Below are positions 54,646 to 63,021 of a stretch of DNA of 64,000 bases, piece by piece. The position numbers and the translations under genes were made by a program. The notes below the pieces were generated by a model, which worked only from the letters and a program-made list of their open reading frames with translations, ran no database searches and had not been told where the DNA came from. Within the stretch, counting starts at the first letter, position 1. Every line of letters begins with the position of its first letter. Source of the DNA: Prevotella sp. (GTDB taxonomy: Bacteria > Bacteroidota > Bacteroidia > Bacteroidales > Bacteroidaceae); contig JAFZSI010000058.1 in assembly GCA_017619445.1 (NCBI GenBank), positions 1 to 64,000 on the forward strand. The letters run 5' to 3'.

Positions 54646-56061
54646 TTACATATATCCTAACCAGCGGAGGATGTCGTTGAGATTGGCAACGACCATGAGG
54701 AGGATGAGCAGGCCGATGCCCACATACTCGGCGCGTATCATGAACGTCTCGGAGGGTTTGCGGCGGGTAATCATCTCGTAGAGCAGGAACAGCACATGGC
54801 CGCCGTCGAGGGCGGGAATGGGCAGGATGTTCATGAAGGCGAGGATGATGGAGAGGAACGCGGTCATCTTCCAGAACATATACCAGTCCCACGTGGCGGG
54901 GAACAGGCTGCCGATGGCTCCGAATCCGCCGAGCGACTTGGCACCGTCGGCACTGAACACATATTTCATGTCGTCAACATAGCCGCGGAGCACCCCAATG
55001 CCGTATTTCACTCCGGCGGGCACGCTTGCCAGCAGACTGTAGTCGTCGTGGCGCGGCTCGTAGAGCTGTGCCAGGGCCTTGGGAGCGAAACCGAACTTCA
55101 GTTCGGGGGTAAGCACAGTGTGGACGGTGTCAACTCTTTGGTTTGAGGTTTGAGCATTGAGATTTGAGGATTCATGGGCCACCACGATGCTTACGGTGCG
55201 TATGCGCAGGCTGTCGGCCGGTGTTTTGGCCCCGGCCATCATGTCCTCTAATCGTCCAAGCTCAAAGGTGAAGTCGTTCTGCGAATCCACGGCCTTGCCG
55301 TTGATGGCCTTGATGGTGTCGCCCTTGGCCAGTCCATACTTGGCTGCCGGTGTGTTGGGCAGCACGGTATCTACCACGGCGGGAATGAAAGGCCGCACAA
55401 ACGAGGGCTCGGTCTTGAGCATGGTGAGCAGGCTCAGGTCGCCGGGCAACTTGATGGTCATGGGTTTGCCGTCGCGGATGATGTCTGCCCGATGTGCCGA
55501 GGCAAGGTCGCGGTAGAGGTCCACGCTGAAGTCTTTGAACTCGCGCTTGTCGGTGCCCACGAGTATGTCGCCGTCCTGGAATCCCAGCTGCTTGGCCTCG
55601 GTGTTGAACTTCATGCCGTAGGTCATGTCCTTGGGCGAGATGTAGGTGTCGCCCCAGTGATAGAGTATCATGGAATAGATGAACAGCGCGAGCAGGAAAT
55701 TCACCAGCACGCCGCCAATCATAATCAGCAGCCGCTGCCATGCAGGCTTGGAACGAAATTCCCACGGCTCGGCGGGCTTTTTCATCTGTTCGGTGTCGAA
55801 ACTCTCGTCTATCATGCCCGAGATTTTGCAGTAGCCGCCCAAGGGAAGCCATCCCACGCCGTAGGTGGTGTCGCTTTTCTTGGGTTTCCACTTAAAGAGA
55901 CTGCCGTTCCACTTCCAGATGCTTGGGTCGAAAAACAGGTAGAACTTATCTACACGCACACCAAAAAGTTTGCTGAAGAAGAAGTGTCCGCCCTCGTGGA
56001 GCAGCACCAACAGCGAGATGGCCAGTATGAACTGGAGCAACTTAATCAGAAATACTTCCAT
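54646..56061 (-). CDS. rseP: RIP metalloprotease RseP (site-2 protease)
   Basis: An inner-membrane protease of 471 residues. The zinc motif is HEGGH (residues 22-26) in LVLLHEGGHFFFSKLFGVRV. PDZ domains occupy about 150-330 (GFQDGDILVGTDKREFKDF; LPNTPAAKYGLAKGDTIKAINGKAV). The second zinc ligand region is ILPIPALDGGHVLFLL near the C-terminus, followed by a final helix. About 15 residues near 297-311 (ESSNLNAQTSNQRVDT) are encoded by TCAAATCTCAA-type repeats and look inserted in the second PDZ region. It lies downstream of dxr, a common Bacteroidales order. Confidence 0.95.
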   Translation of the reverse strand: MEVFLIKLLQFILAISLLVLLHEGGHFFFSKLFGVRVDKFYLFFDPSIWKWNGSLFKWKPKKSDTTYGVGWLPLGGYCKISGMIDESFDTEQMKKPAEPWEFRSKPAWQRLLIMIGGVLVNFLLALFIYSMILYHWGDTYISPKDMTYGMKFNTEAKQLGFQDGDILVGTDKREFKDFSVDLYRDLASAHRADIIRDGKPMTIKLPGDLSLLTMLKTEPSFVRPFIPAVVDTVLPNTPAAKYGLAKGDTIKAINGKAVDSQNDFTFELGRLEDMMAGAKTPADSLRIRTVSIVVAHESSNLNAQTSNQRVDTVHTVLTPELKFGFAPKALAQLYEPRHDDYSLLASVPAGVKYGIGVLRGYVDDMKYVFSADGAKSLGGFGAIGSLFPATWDWYMFWKMTAFLSIILAFMNILPIPALDGGHVLFLLYEMITRRKPSETFMIRAEYVGIGLLILLMVVANLNDILRWLGYM

Positions 56062-56140
56062 TATTTACTATTTACGAATTTCACTATTTTACAATTTTAC
56101 TATTTCACTATTAATATATGTAGTAAAGGAGAAAAGGAGT

Positions 56141-56230
56141 AAAGGAGAAAAGGAAATATGTTAGTATGTTAGTATGTTACTATGTCTAAACTCCTGTTAC
56201 TATGTCAAACTCCTCCAATCGTCCAATGGT
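56141..56230. repeat. Repeat array between dxr and rseP, paralogous to 16371-16552
   Basis: GGAAATATGTTAGTATG, TTACTATGTCTAAACTCC and CTCCAATCGTCCAATGGTCT occur in the same order as at 16401-16500. Confidence 0.8.
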
Positions 56231-57391
56231 CTAATTATCAATTATTAATTGTTTTGCGATGCGTCGCGCCTCCTCGTCGGTTTTGAAATAGGTGTCAAGC
56301 GAGGGGCTCTTGTCGAAAGCGGTGCGCAGCATGGTCTGTTCCACCACGTCGGCCATCTGCGTGAAGGTGCAACGGTTCTGGCGGAAAGCCTCGTTCACCA
56401 CTTCATTGGCCGCGTTCAGGATGCACGGCATATTGCCCCCTTGGCGCAATGCCTCGAAAGCAAGAGCCAGACAACGGAACCGCTTGGTGTCGGGTTCGAA
56501 AAACTCAAGGGGATGGGCAAAAAGGTCGAGCCGACGTCCGCTGAGGCTCAACCGCTCGGGGAAGGAAAAAGCATACTGGATGGGCATACGCATGTCGGGC
56601 ACGCCCAACTGGGCTTTCACCGACCCGTCGCAGAACTGCACGGCACTGTGAACAATGCTTTGCGGGTGTATCAGCACTTGAATCCTGTCGGGCTCAACAC
56701 CAAACAGCCACTTGGCCTCAATCACCTCGAAGCCTTTGTTCATCAATGTAGCTGAATCGATGGTAATCTTTGCGCCCATATCCCAAGTGGGATGGCGTAA
56801 AGCGTCGGCCGCGGTCACCGTTTTGATTTGTTCCTCACTCATCAGGCGGAACGGGCCTCCCGAGCAGGTGAGAAGTATTTTCTCCACTTCGTTGTCGTCC
56901 TCGCCAACCAGGCTTTGGAAAATGGCCGAGTGCTCACTATCCACTGGCAGTATGGGCACATGATATTGTTGTGCCAGCTGGCAGATGAGCTCGCCTGCCA
57001 CAACAAGCGTCTCCTTGTTGGCCAGACAGATTTTTTTGCGTGCACGGATGGCGTGAACCGTAGGCGAAAGGCCCGCGAAACCCACCATGGCCGTCAGCAC
57101 CATGTCAATTGGGCCAGCTTCAACAATGTCGTCGAGCGCCTTTGCACCGGCATACACTTTAATGTCGGGCAGGTCGGCCAGCAAGTCGCACAACTGGCTG
57201 TATTTTTCTTCGTTGGCAATCACCACGGCGGCAGGATTGTATCGCCGTGCCTGCTGTGCCAGCAGCTCCACCTTGTTGTTGGCCGTCAGACAATAGACTT
57301 CGTAGCGGTCTTTGTGCTCGTCAATGACCTGCAACGCCTGTGTGCCGATAGAGCCTGTGCTGCCAAGAATGGCTATTTGTTGCTTTCTCAT
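56231..57391 (-). CDS. dxr: 1-deoxy-D-xylulose 5-phosphate reductoisomerase
   Basis: Second step of the MEP isoprenoid pathway, converting DXP to MEP with NADPH. 386 residues, cytoplasmic. NADPH-binding N-terminus IAILGSTGSIGTQALQVIDEH, LANKETLVVAGELI, metal and substrate motif PVDSEHSAIFQSL, LLTCSGGPFR, HPTWDMGAKITIDSATLMNKGFEVIEAKWLF and HPQSIVHSAVQF. Full family length. Its ATG overlaps the rimM TGA by 4 bases (ATGA), implying translational coupling. Confidence 0.97.
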   Translation of the reverse strand: MRKQQIAILGSTGSIGTQALQVIDEHKDRYEVYCLTANNKVELLAQQARRYNPAAVVIANEEKYSQLCDLLADLPDIKVYAGAKALDDIVEAGPIDMVLTAMVGFAGLSPTVHAIRARKKICLANKETLVVAGELICQLAQQYHVPILPVDSEHSAIFQSLVGEDDNEVEKILLTCSGGPFRLMSEEQIKTVTAADALRHPTWDMGAKITIDSATLMNKGFEVIEAKWLFGVEPDRIQVLIHPQSIVHSAVQFCDGSVKAQLGVPDMRMPIQYAFSFPERLSLSGRRLDLFAHPLEFFEPDTKRFRCLALAFEALRQGGNMPCILNAANEVVNEAFRQNRCTFTQMADVVEQTMLRTAFDKSPSLDTYFKTDEEARRIAKQLIIDN

Positions 57392-57897
57392 AATTCAAGT
57401 ATGCCCTCGGGCAATTCTATGTCGATTACTCGTTTTTCTGTATCAACTGCGACAATCAGTTCTTCGGCCGCAGGAATCAACCGTCCATCTTCCAGGCAGA
57501 AAAGCACATTCTCCGTGGAGTCGTCCACCGAGGCGATGCTTCCCACCGTCTGCCCTGTGGCTGCATCAACCATGGCAAAGCCAATGATTTGTGCCCAAGA
57601 AAGACTGTCATCGTCAGTTTCAGCCAACTGACGCGGGAAATACACGTCGCAACCCGTCAACTGGCGTGCCCTTTCTTGCGTATCCACCCCCTCAAACTTC
57701 ATCAGGGCGGTGCTGTCTGAGCGAAACCGGTACTCCTCGATGAAGAATGGCACCAGGATTCCCTCGGTCTCAAGAATCAGAAAGTCGGCATCGGTGCGGT
57801 CGAACACATCATCGTCGAAGTGAAATGTCACCTCGCCCTTTACGCCATGGGCTTTGCCCAGACGGCCAATGCAATAGACTTCTTCTTTTCTTATCAT
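57388..57897 (-). CDS. rimM: Ribosome maturation factor RimM
   Basis: A 169-residue factor for 30S subunit maturation. The N-terminal barrel starts with CIGRLGKAHGVKGEVTFHF, and the C-terminal PRC-barrel-like domain has VYFPRQLAE, IIGFAMVDAATGQTVGSIASVDDSTENVLFCL and LIPAAEELIVAVDTEKRVIDIELPEGI. It lies between murA (56-base gap) and dxr (4-base overlap). Confidence 0.95.
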   Translation of the reverse strand: MIRKEEVYCIGRLGKAHGVKGEVTFHFDDDVFDRTDADFLILETEGILVPFFIEEYRFRSDSTALMKFEGVDTQERARQLTGCDVYFPRQLAETDDDSLSWAQIIGFAMVDAATGQTVGSIASVDDSTENVLFCLEDGRLIPAAEELIVAVDTEKRVIDIELPEGILEL

Positions 57898-57953
57898 GGG
57901 AATAATGAGAGTGATAAGGGAATCAAGTGAATGGATGGGGAACGCTTTGCAAA

Positions 57954-59261
57954 CTACGAAATACGCTCAATCTTCGCACCCAAGGCATTCAGACGCCCCT
58001 CAATGTGCTCATAACCACGGTCAATCTGCTCGATATTGTCAATGCGGCTGATGCCGTTGGCACTCATGGCGGCAATCAACAGGGCAATACCCGCACGGAT
58101 GTCGGGACTTGACATGCGGCCTGCGCGCAATGTAATCTTGCGGTCGTGGCCTACTACGACGGCGCGATGCGGGTCGCACAGAATGATTTGCGCACCCATG
58201 TCGATGAGCTTATCGACGAAAAACAGACGGCTCTCAAACATTTTCTGATGAAACAACACCGAGCCCCGGGCTTGTGTGGCCACCACGATGAGCACCGACA
58301 GCAGGTCGGGGGTCAGCCCGGGCCATGGTGCGTCGGCCAGTGTCATGATGGTGCCGTCGATGAACGACTGCACTTCGTAGTGCCGTTGTCGGGGAATGAC
58401 AATGTCGTCGCCCTCTACCTTCACTTTGACACCTAAGCGTCGGAAGGCATCGGGAATAATGCCAAGACTGTGCAGCGAAACGTTCTTGATGCGCACACCG
58501 TCGCCCACCATGGCAGCCATTCCGATGAACGAGCCCACCTCAATCATGTCAGGCAGAATGCGGTGCACGGTTCCGTGCAGGCCTTCTGTGCCCACCACGG
58601 TAAGCAGGTTCGAGCCGATGCCACTGATGCTTGCCCCCATGCGGTTGAGCATGTGGCAGAGTTGCTGTAAGTAAGGCTCGCAGGCTGCGTTATAGATGGT
58701 GGTGGTTCCTTTTGCGAAGACAGCGGCCATGATGATGTTGGCTGTGCCCGTAACCGATGCTTCGTCGAGCAGCATGTAGCAACCTTTCAGGCGCTTGGCC
58801 TCTATTTCATACACATTGCGCCCTTCCACATGCTGGAACTTGGCACCCAAGTATTTGAATCCCAGGAAATGGGTGTCAAGACGACGGCGGCCAATCTTGT
58901 CACCGCCAGGTTTGGTGATGACAGCCTTGCCAAAGCGGGCCAGCAACGGGCCAATCATAAGCACACTGCCCCGCAGGGCGGCACATTTCTTTACGAAATC
59001 ATCGCTCTGAAGGTAGTTCAGGTCCAAGTTTTCTGCTTTGAAACTGTATTCGTTGGCCGACCGTTTGCATACGTTCACGCCAATGTCTTTGAGCAACTGT
59101 ATCAAGTTGTTCACATCCCGGATGTCGGGAATATTGCTGATGGTTACCTCCTCATCGGTGAGCAATGTGGCACAGATAACCTGCAGTGCCTCGTTCTTTG
59201 CCCCCTGCGGAACAATGGTTCCGCTCAGCGGATGGCCGCCTTCAATCATAAATGATGCCAT
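57954..59261 (-). CDS. murA: UDP-N-acetylglucosamine 1-carboxyvinyltransferase, Cys-to-Asp active-site form
   Basis: First committed step of peptidoglycan synthesis, transferring enolpyruvate to UDP-GlcNAc. 435 residues: MIEGGHPLSGTIVPQGAKNEA with the conserved Lys22-type KNE motif, RGSVLMIGPLLARFGKA, and the catalytic loop KPGGDKIGRRRLDTHF. In the E. coli enzyme the loop is PGGC; here residue 121 is Asp, the change known from fosfomycin-insensitive MurA of Mycobacterium and Chlamydia. EASVTGTANIIMAA and QIDRGYEHIEGRLNALGAKIERI complete the match. It follows the DUF4290 gene by 7 bases. Confidence 0.96.
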   Translation of the reverse strand: MASFMIEGGHPLSGTIVPQGAKNEALQVICATLLTDEEVTISNIPDIRDVNNLIQLLKDIGVNVCKRSANEYSFKAENLDLNYLQSDDFVKKCAALRGSVLMIGPLLARFGKAVITKPGGDKIGRRRLDTHFLGFKYLGAKFQHVEGRNVYEIEAKRLKGCYMLLDEASVTGTANIIMAAVFAKGTTTIYNAACEPYLQQLCHMLNRMGASISGIGSNLLTVVGTEGLHGTVHRILPDMIEVGSFIGMAAMVGDGVRIKNVSLHSLGIIPDAFRRLGVKVKVEGDDIVIPRQRHYEVQSFIDGTIMTLADAPWPGLTPDLLSVLIVVATQARGSVLFHQKMFESRLFFVDKLIDMGAQIILCDPHRAVVVGHDRKITLRAGRMSSPDIRAGIALLIAAMSANGISRIDNIEQIDRGYEHIEGRLNALGAKIERIS

Positions 59262-59267
59262 ACGCCT

Positions 59268-59855
59268 TTACTTCTTTCTGCGTCTTAGTTCTTTCTCCGA
59301 GATTTTCTCGAAACGGAACGTGTTGAGATCGAGCTGAATATTGCCGTCGGTAAAACGGGCCATGTCGGCCACCACTTTCTCATCATCGCACGAACCGTGG
59401 CTCCACTGCAACAGACTCTGTTTCATCTGATTGGCCGTAATCCGTGCCAGCTCATCACGTTCGGGGCTTGGGGGCATGGTCTTCAGCTTCTCCAACACCT
59501 CGAAAATGAGCTTTCCATAGTGGCGCACGGGAATCTGGGTCATGGGATAGCCCAATGGTTCGGGCTTTGAGTTGATTTGCTGCGCAGAGGTGACATCGAA
59601 AGGCCAGTCAATATCGAGCTGGAAATTGCTCATCAGAGCCAGATGGTCCCACAGTTTTTGCTTGTATTCGGGATTCTCGCGGTTCTGTGGCGACATACGC
59701 TCCATGATGCCGACAATGGTGGCGGCGCATTGCTGGCGCTCCTCTTTTGTAGGCAGCTGCACGGCATGGTCAACCATTTTCTGTATTTCGCGGCCATACT
59801 CGGGCAGCACCAGCCGCTCGCGCTTCGTGTTGTAGTCTAATCCTTGTATGTTCAT
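59268..59855 (-). CDS. DUF4290 family protein
   Basis: A 195-residue cytoplasmic protein conserved in Bacteroidetes immediately upstream of murA. Motifs: LDYNTKRERLVLPEYGREIQKMVDHA, NPEYKQKLWDHLALMSNFQLDIDWPFD and YPMTQIPVRHYGKLIFEVLEKLKTMP. It ends in a basic tail KELRRRKK. No catalytic motif is recognised. The constant neighbourhood suggests a cell-envelope or growth link, but function is unknown. Confidence 0.85.
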   Translation of the reverse strand: MNIQGLDYNTKRERLVLPEYGREIQKMVDHAVQLPTKEERQQCAATIVGIMERMSPQNRENPEYKQKLWDHLALMSNFQLDIDWPFDVTSAQQINSKPEPLGYPMTQIPVRHYGKLIFEVLEKLKTMPPSPERDELARITANQMKQSLLQWSHGSCDDEKVVADMARFTDGNIQLDLNTFRFEKISEKELRRRKK

Positions 59856-59917
59856 ATATAAATGTTACGATTTTGCAATTCTACGATGATGATTTCTGCA
59901 TCCATGACCATTCATTC

Positions 59918-60607
59918 TCACAGCAGCTTTTTGGGTTTCAATGCCACGAAATCCTTCAGATAATTGGGCACGAAATAGGCCACGTCCTCGAACTGTTCGT
60001 TCAGAAACCGTTTCTCAGCCAGCGGGAACATATATTTTGCCAGCGGCTCAATGCCTGGAATGAGTCGGGCGTTGGGATGGCCGATGATGTCCATGCACTT
60101 GGCGGCTCCGTTGCCGAAGAAATAGACGGGATGCTGGTCGAGATATTCCCGGTATGTGTTTTCGTCCACCACATCGGCCATGGTCTGGCGCACAGGCCTC
60201 AACGCGCGGTCATAAACGGCTGCATACACCTCCATACGGCGTGCGTCAATCATTGGGCACAGCAAGGCATCGTCGGGCAACTCATGGCGCAGCAGCACCG
60301 GCATGCACAGCAGTTCAAGCGTTGGCACGGCTATGAGCTTCAGGTCGCGTGCATAACAAATGCCTTTGGCCATCGAGGCGCCAATGCGCAGTCCGGTGTA
60401 AGAGCCTGGGCCGCTGCTCACTGCCACGGCATCGAACGGAATGGCGTGATTATCGGTAAACGACATGGCCTCATCCACAAAGACACCCAGCTTCTCGGCA
60501 TGGTTAGGGCCGCTGTGGTCTTCGTCCTTGTAGATGCAGGCGCCGTTCTCGCTCACGGCCACCGAACACACGTCGGTGCTCGTTTCAATGTTCAAAATGC
60601 ACGACAT
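59918..60607 (-). CDS. tsaB: tRNA threonylcarbamoyladenosine biosynthesis protein TsaB
   Basis: A 229-residue partner of TsaD in t6A synthesis on tRNAs reading ANN codons. The ASKHA fold begins CILNIETSTDVCSVAVSENG, followed by NHAEKLGVFVDEAM, the conserved VSSGPGSYTGLRIGASMAKGICYA, and MIDARRMEVYAAVYD. Length fits the family. It is divergent from yicC and lies 62 bases upstream of DUF4290. Confidence 0.95.
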   Translation of the reverse strand: MSCILNIETSTDVCSVAVSENGACIYKDEDHSGPNHAEKLGVFVDEAMSFTDNHAIPFDAVAVSSGPGSYTGLRIGASMAKGICYARDLKLIAVPTLELLCMPVLLRHELPDDALLCPMIDARRMEVYAAVYDRALRPVRQTMADVVDENTYREYLDQHPVYFFGNGAAKCMDIIGHPNARLIPGIEPLAKYMFPLAEKRFLNEQFEDVAYFVPNYLKDFVALKPKKLL

Positions 60608-60663
60608 AGGGCACGTTTCTTGAAATTCTTTGCAAAATTAATGTTTTTCCCACAAAAAAACTG

Positions 60664-60671
60664 TACTTTTG
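60664..60671 (+). promoter_or_regulatory. Probable -7 box of yicC
   Basis: TACTTTTG, followed by CAG, 24 bases before the ATG at 60696. Confidence 0.6.
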
Positions 60672-60695
60672 CAGAAAATTAACAAGAAAATCAGC

Positions 60696-61571
60696 ATGAT
60701 ACAGTCAATGACAGGCTACGGCAAATCGGTTGTAGCCTACAAAGAAAAGAAAATCAACGTTGAAATCAAGTCGCTCAACAGCAAGGCCCTTGACCTTTCC
60801 ACCCGCATCGCACCCATCTATCGCGAGAAAGAAATGGAACTGCGCCAGATGATTGCCAAAGAGCTTATCCGCGGCAAGGTGGATTTCAGCATCTGGGTGG
60901 AAAAAGAAGCCGGAACCGACGCTGCGCCCATCAATCGCGCACTGGTGGAGAACTATTTCCATCAAATGGACGACATTGCTGCCCTCGCAGGCATTCCCGG
61001 ACCGCAAGACCCGATGGCCATCATCATGCGCCTGCCCGACGTGATGACAAAAACCGAGACCGAAGTACTCTCCGACGAGGAATGGGCTTTGGCCCGTCAG
61101 GCTGTGAGCGAGGCCCTGAGCCAGCTCGTGAGTTTCCGCCAGCAGGAAGGCGAAGCCCTGCAGCGCAAATTCACCGAGAAGATTGACAACATCGCCCGCT
61201 TGTTACAATCCATCGAGCCTTACGAAAAAAGCCGCGTAGAGAAAATCCGCAGCCGCATCATCGAGGGTCTCAACAGCATTCCCGAAGCCGACTACGACAA
61301 AAACCGGCTTGAGCAGGAGCTCATTTACTACATTGAGAAGCTCGATATCAGCGAGGAAAAGCAGCGACTGGCAAACCATCTGGCCTATTTCCGCCAGACC
61401 ATGGAAGAACCCGCCGGCCAAGGTAAGAAGTTAGGATTCATAGCCCAGGAAATGGGGCGTGAAATCAACACTACCGGCTCGAAAAGCAACCACGCTGAAA
61501 TGCAGAATATCGTCGTGCAGATGAAAGACGAGCTGGAGCAAATCAAAGAACAAGTTTTAAACGCATTATAG
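60696..61571 (+). CDS. YicC/YloC-family endoribonuclease
   Basis: 291 residues. The N-terminus MIQSMTGYGKSV and the early motif EIKSLNSKALDLSTRIAPIYREKEMELRQMI are diagnostic of YicC; the C-terminus has the DUF1732 signature QGKKLGFIAQEMGREINTTGSKSNHAEMQNIVVQMKDELEQIKEQ. YicC proteins are endoribonucleases. The longer frame from 60669 starts upstream of the expected transcription start, so ATG 60696 is preferred. In many bacteria yicC precedes gmk, as here, but the nuclease cassette now lies between them. Confidence 0.95.
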   Translation: MIQSMTGYGKSVVAYKEKKINVEIKSLNSKALDLSTRIAPIYREKEMELRQMIAKELIRGKVDFSIWVEKEAGTDAAPINRALVENYFHQMDDIAALAGIPGPQDPMAIIMRLPDVMTKTETEVLSDEEWALARQAVSEALSQLVSFRQQEGEALQRKFTEKIDNIARLLQSIEPYEKSRVEKIRSRIIEGLNSIPEADYDKNRLEQELIYYIEKLDISEEKQRLANHLAYFRQTMEEPAGQGKKLGFIAQEMGREINTTGSKSNHAEMQNIVVQMKDELEQIKEQVLNAL

Positions 61572-61579
61572 ATAAGAAA

Positions 61580-62216
61580 AACCCACCCCAACCCTCCCAA
61601 AGGGAGGGAGTGCCTGCCGGATATGGTTAATGCAAATATAAACTACAGTTTAATTTCATATGGTAACCAAAAGAAAATTTGGATATGAGACTACCGACGG
61701 CTGGGGCTACGATATCCTGAAAGCACATGCAAAAACCAATCGGAAGTATCCAACCGAAGCTGAATCGGTTCTATGGCAGGCATTAAGAGGCAAACGGCTC
61801 GGGGTGCATTTCCGCAGACAGCACCCTATTGACGGTTATATTGCAGACTATGTTTGCCTTTCGCACAACCTTGTTGTTGAAATAGACGGCCAATATCATT
61901 TCTACGGCAACCAACCCATCAAGGACGATGAACGTACAGCAATTCTGCAATCAAGAGGTTACAAAGTCGTAAGATTCACCAACGAAGAAGTGTTGCACAG
62001 CACCGAGAGCGTCATCAACATAATCAGACAATCACTGAAACAACATTATACCATGCAACAAAACGAACAAAAAACCCACCCCAACCCTCCCAAAGGGAGG
62101 GAGAGTATGAAAACCTCCCAACAAAACCCAAACCCAACTCCACAAGACGGAGAGTGCACAAGCAACTCCCCCATTCCGGCAGGCACTCCCTCCCTTTGGG
62201 AGGGCCGGGGTGGGTT
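61580..62216 (+). mobile_element. Putative DUF559-nuclease cassette bounded by 42-base inverted repeats
   Basis: The left end (61580-61621) reads AACCCACCCC-AA-CCCTCCC-AAA-GGGAGGGAG-TGCCTGCCGGA. The right end (62175-62216) is its reverse complement with only the AA/GG dinucleotide changed. Between them lie a DUF559 ORF and a further direct copy of the left-end core (about 62073-62105). The interior is visibly more A/T-rich than the yicC and gmk coding regions. No target-site duplication is evident. The cassette ends exactly where conserved Gmk sequence begins. No transposase is present, so the mobilising activity, if any, would be the nuclease itself or an enzyme elsewhere. Confidence 0.6.
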
Positions 62217-62805
62217 AATCGTTGTTTCCGCGCCCAGCGGCAGCGGAAAGAGCACCATCATCAACTGGCTGATGAGTGAACACCCGGAACTGAACCTGGC
62301 GTTTAGCATCTCTTGCACCAGCCGTGCCCCGCGCGGCACTGAACAGAACGGGGTGGAATACTTCTTTCTGACACCCGAAGAGTTCCGCCAGAAAATTGAG
62401 AACGATGAGTTTCTTGAGTACGAGGAAGTGTATGAGGGCCGTTTCTACGGCACCCTGAAATCGCAAATTGAGACGCAGACGCAGAAAGGCCAGAACGTGG
62501 TGTTCGACGTCGATGTTAAAGGTGGCTGCGCCATCAAACAGCACTACGGCGACCGCGCGCTGAGCCTCTTCATCCAGCCTCCCTCCATCGAGGAGCTGCG
62601 CCGCCGACTGGAAAAGCGCGGCACCGACACGCCCGAAGTCATCGACCAGCGCATCGCACGCGCCGAATACGAGCTGACATACGCCGAACGGTTCGACCGC
62701 GTAGTGGTCAACGATGACCTGGCCACCGCCGAGGCCGAGGCACTGGCCATAATCCAGGAGTTTCTTGCACAGGAGCCATGCCCAGAGGCCACAGAAGACT
62801 CCTAA
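61660..62805 (+). CDS. gmk: DUF559 endonuclease-like domain fused in frame to guanylate kinase
   Basis: 381 residues. Residues about 10-127 form a DUF559 (Vsr-like, PD-(D/E)XK) domain: TEAESVLWQALRGKRLGVHFRRQHPIDGYIADYVC, NLVVEIDGQYH, GYKVVRFTNEEV. Residues about 135-185 are repeat-encoded (THPNPPKGRES, TPSLWEGRGG). From Leu186 the protein is guanylate kinase: P-loop SAPSGSGKSTI (191-200), SCTSRAPRGTEQNGVEYFF, FLEYEEVYEGRFYGT, VVFDVDVKGG and RRRLEKRGTDTPEVIDQRI. Gmk phosphorylates GMP to GDP and is normally essential. No ATG lies at the usual Gmk start. Translation must begin at 61660 (fusion), at ATG 62107 (residue 150) or at a non-ATG codon. Both functions may be made, or Gmk from an internal start. 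Confidence 0.9.
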   Translation: MVTKRKFGYETTDGWGYDILKAHAKTNRKYPTEAESVLWQALRGKRLGVHFRRQHPIDGYIADYVCLSHNLVVEIDGQYHFYGNQPIKDDERTAILQSRGYKVVRFTNEEVLHSTESVINIIRQSLKQHYTMQQNEQKTHPNPPKGRESMKTSQQNPNPTPQDGECTSNSPIPAGTPSLWEGRGGLIVVSAPSGSGKSTIINWLMSEHPELNLAFSISCTSRAPRGTEQNGVEYFFLTPEEFRQKIENDEFLEYEEVYEGRFYGTLKSQIETQTQKGQNVVFDVDVKGGCAIKQHYGDRALSLFIQPPSIEELRRRLEKRGTDTPEVIDQRIARAEYELTYAERFDRVVVNDDLATAEAEALAIIQEFLAQEPCPEATEDS

Positions 62806-62825
62806 TCCCATTAATTACATTATTC

Positions 62826-62996
62826 ACGGGAGTTATATGGAGTTATATGAATTTTTCGCTATCGCTCAACAACACGTCTGCGAATTCATTGGGAGTTAAT
62901 GGAAGTTAGCGGACAATAGCCCGTCTATTGTCAGTTAACTCCCGGAGCGGTTGAAAACCGCGATAACTCCAGTTAACTCCCAATAACTCCAAATAA
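62826..62996. repeat. GGAGTTAAC-type palindromic repeat cluster between gmk and nadD
   Basis: GGGAGTTATATGGAGTTATA, the CTTGAGC-type motif on the minus strand (62851-62872), GTTAGCGGACAATAG / CTATTGTCAGTTAAC inverted repeat (about 62905-62938) and GAGCGGTTGAAAACCGCGAT. The last resembles 2245-2270 in inverted orientation. Confidence 0.75.
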
Positions 62997-63021
62997 TTCA
63001 GGCTTAATCAATTCATTGTTA

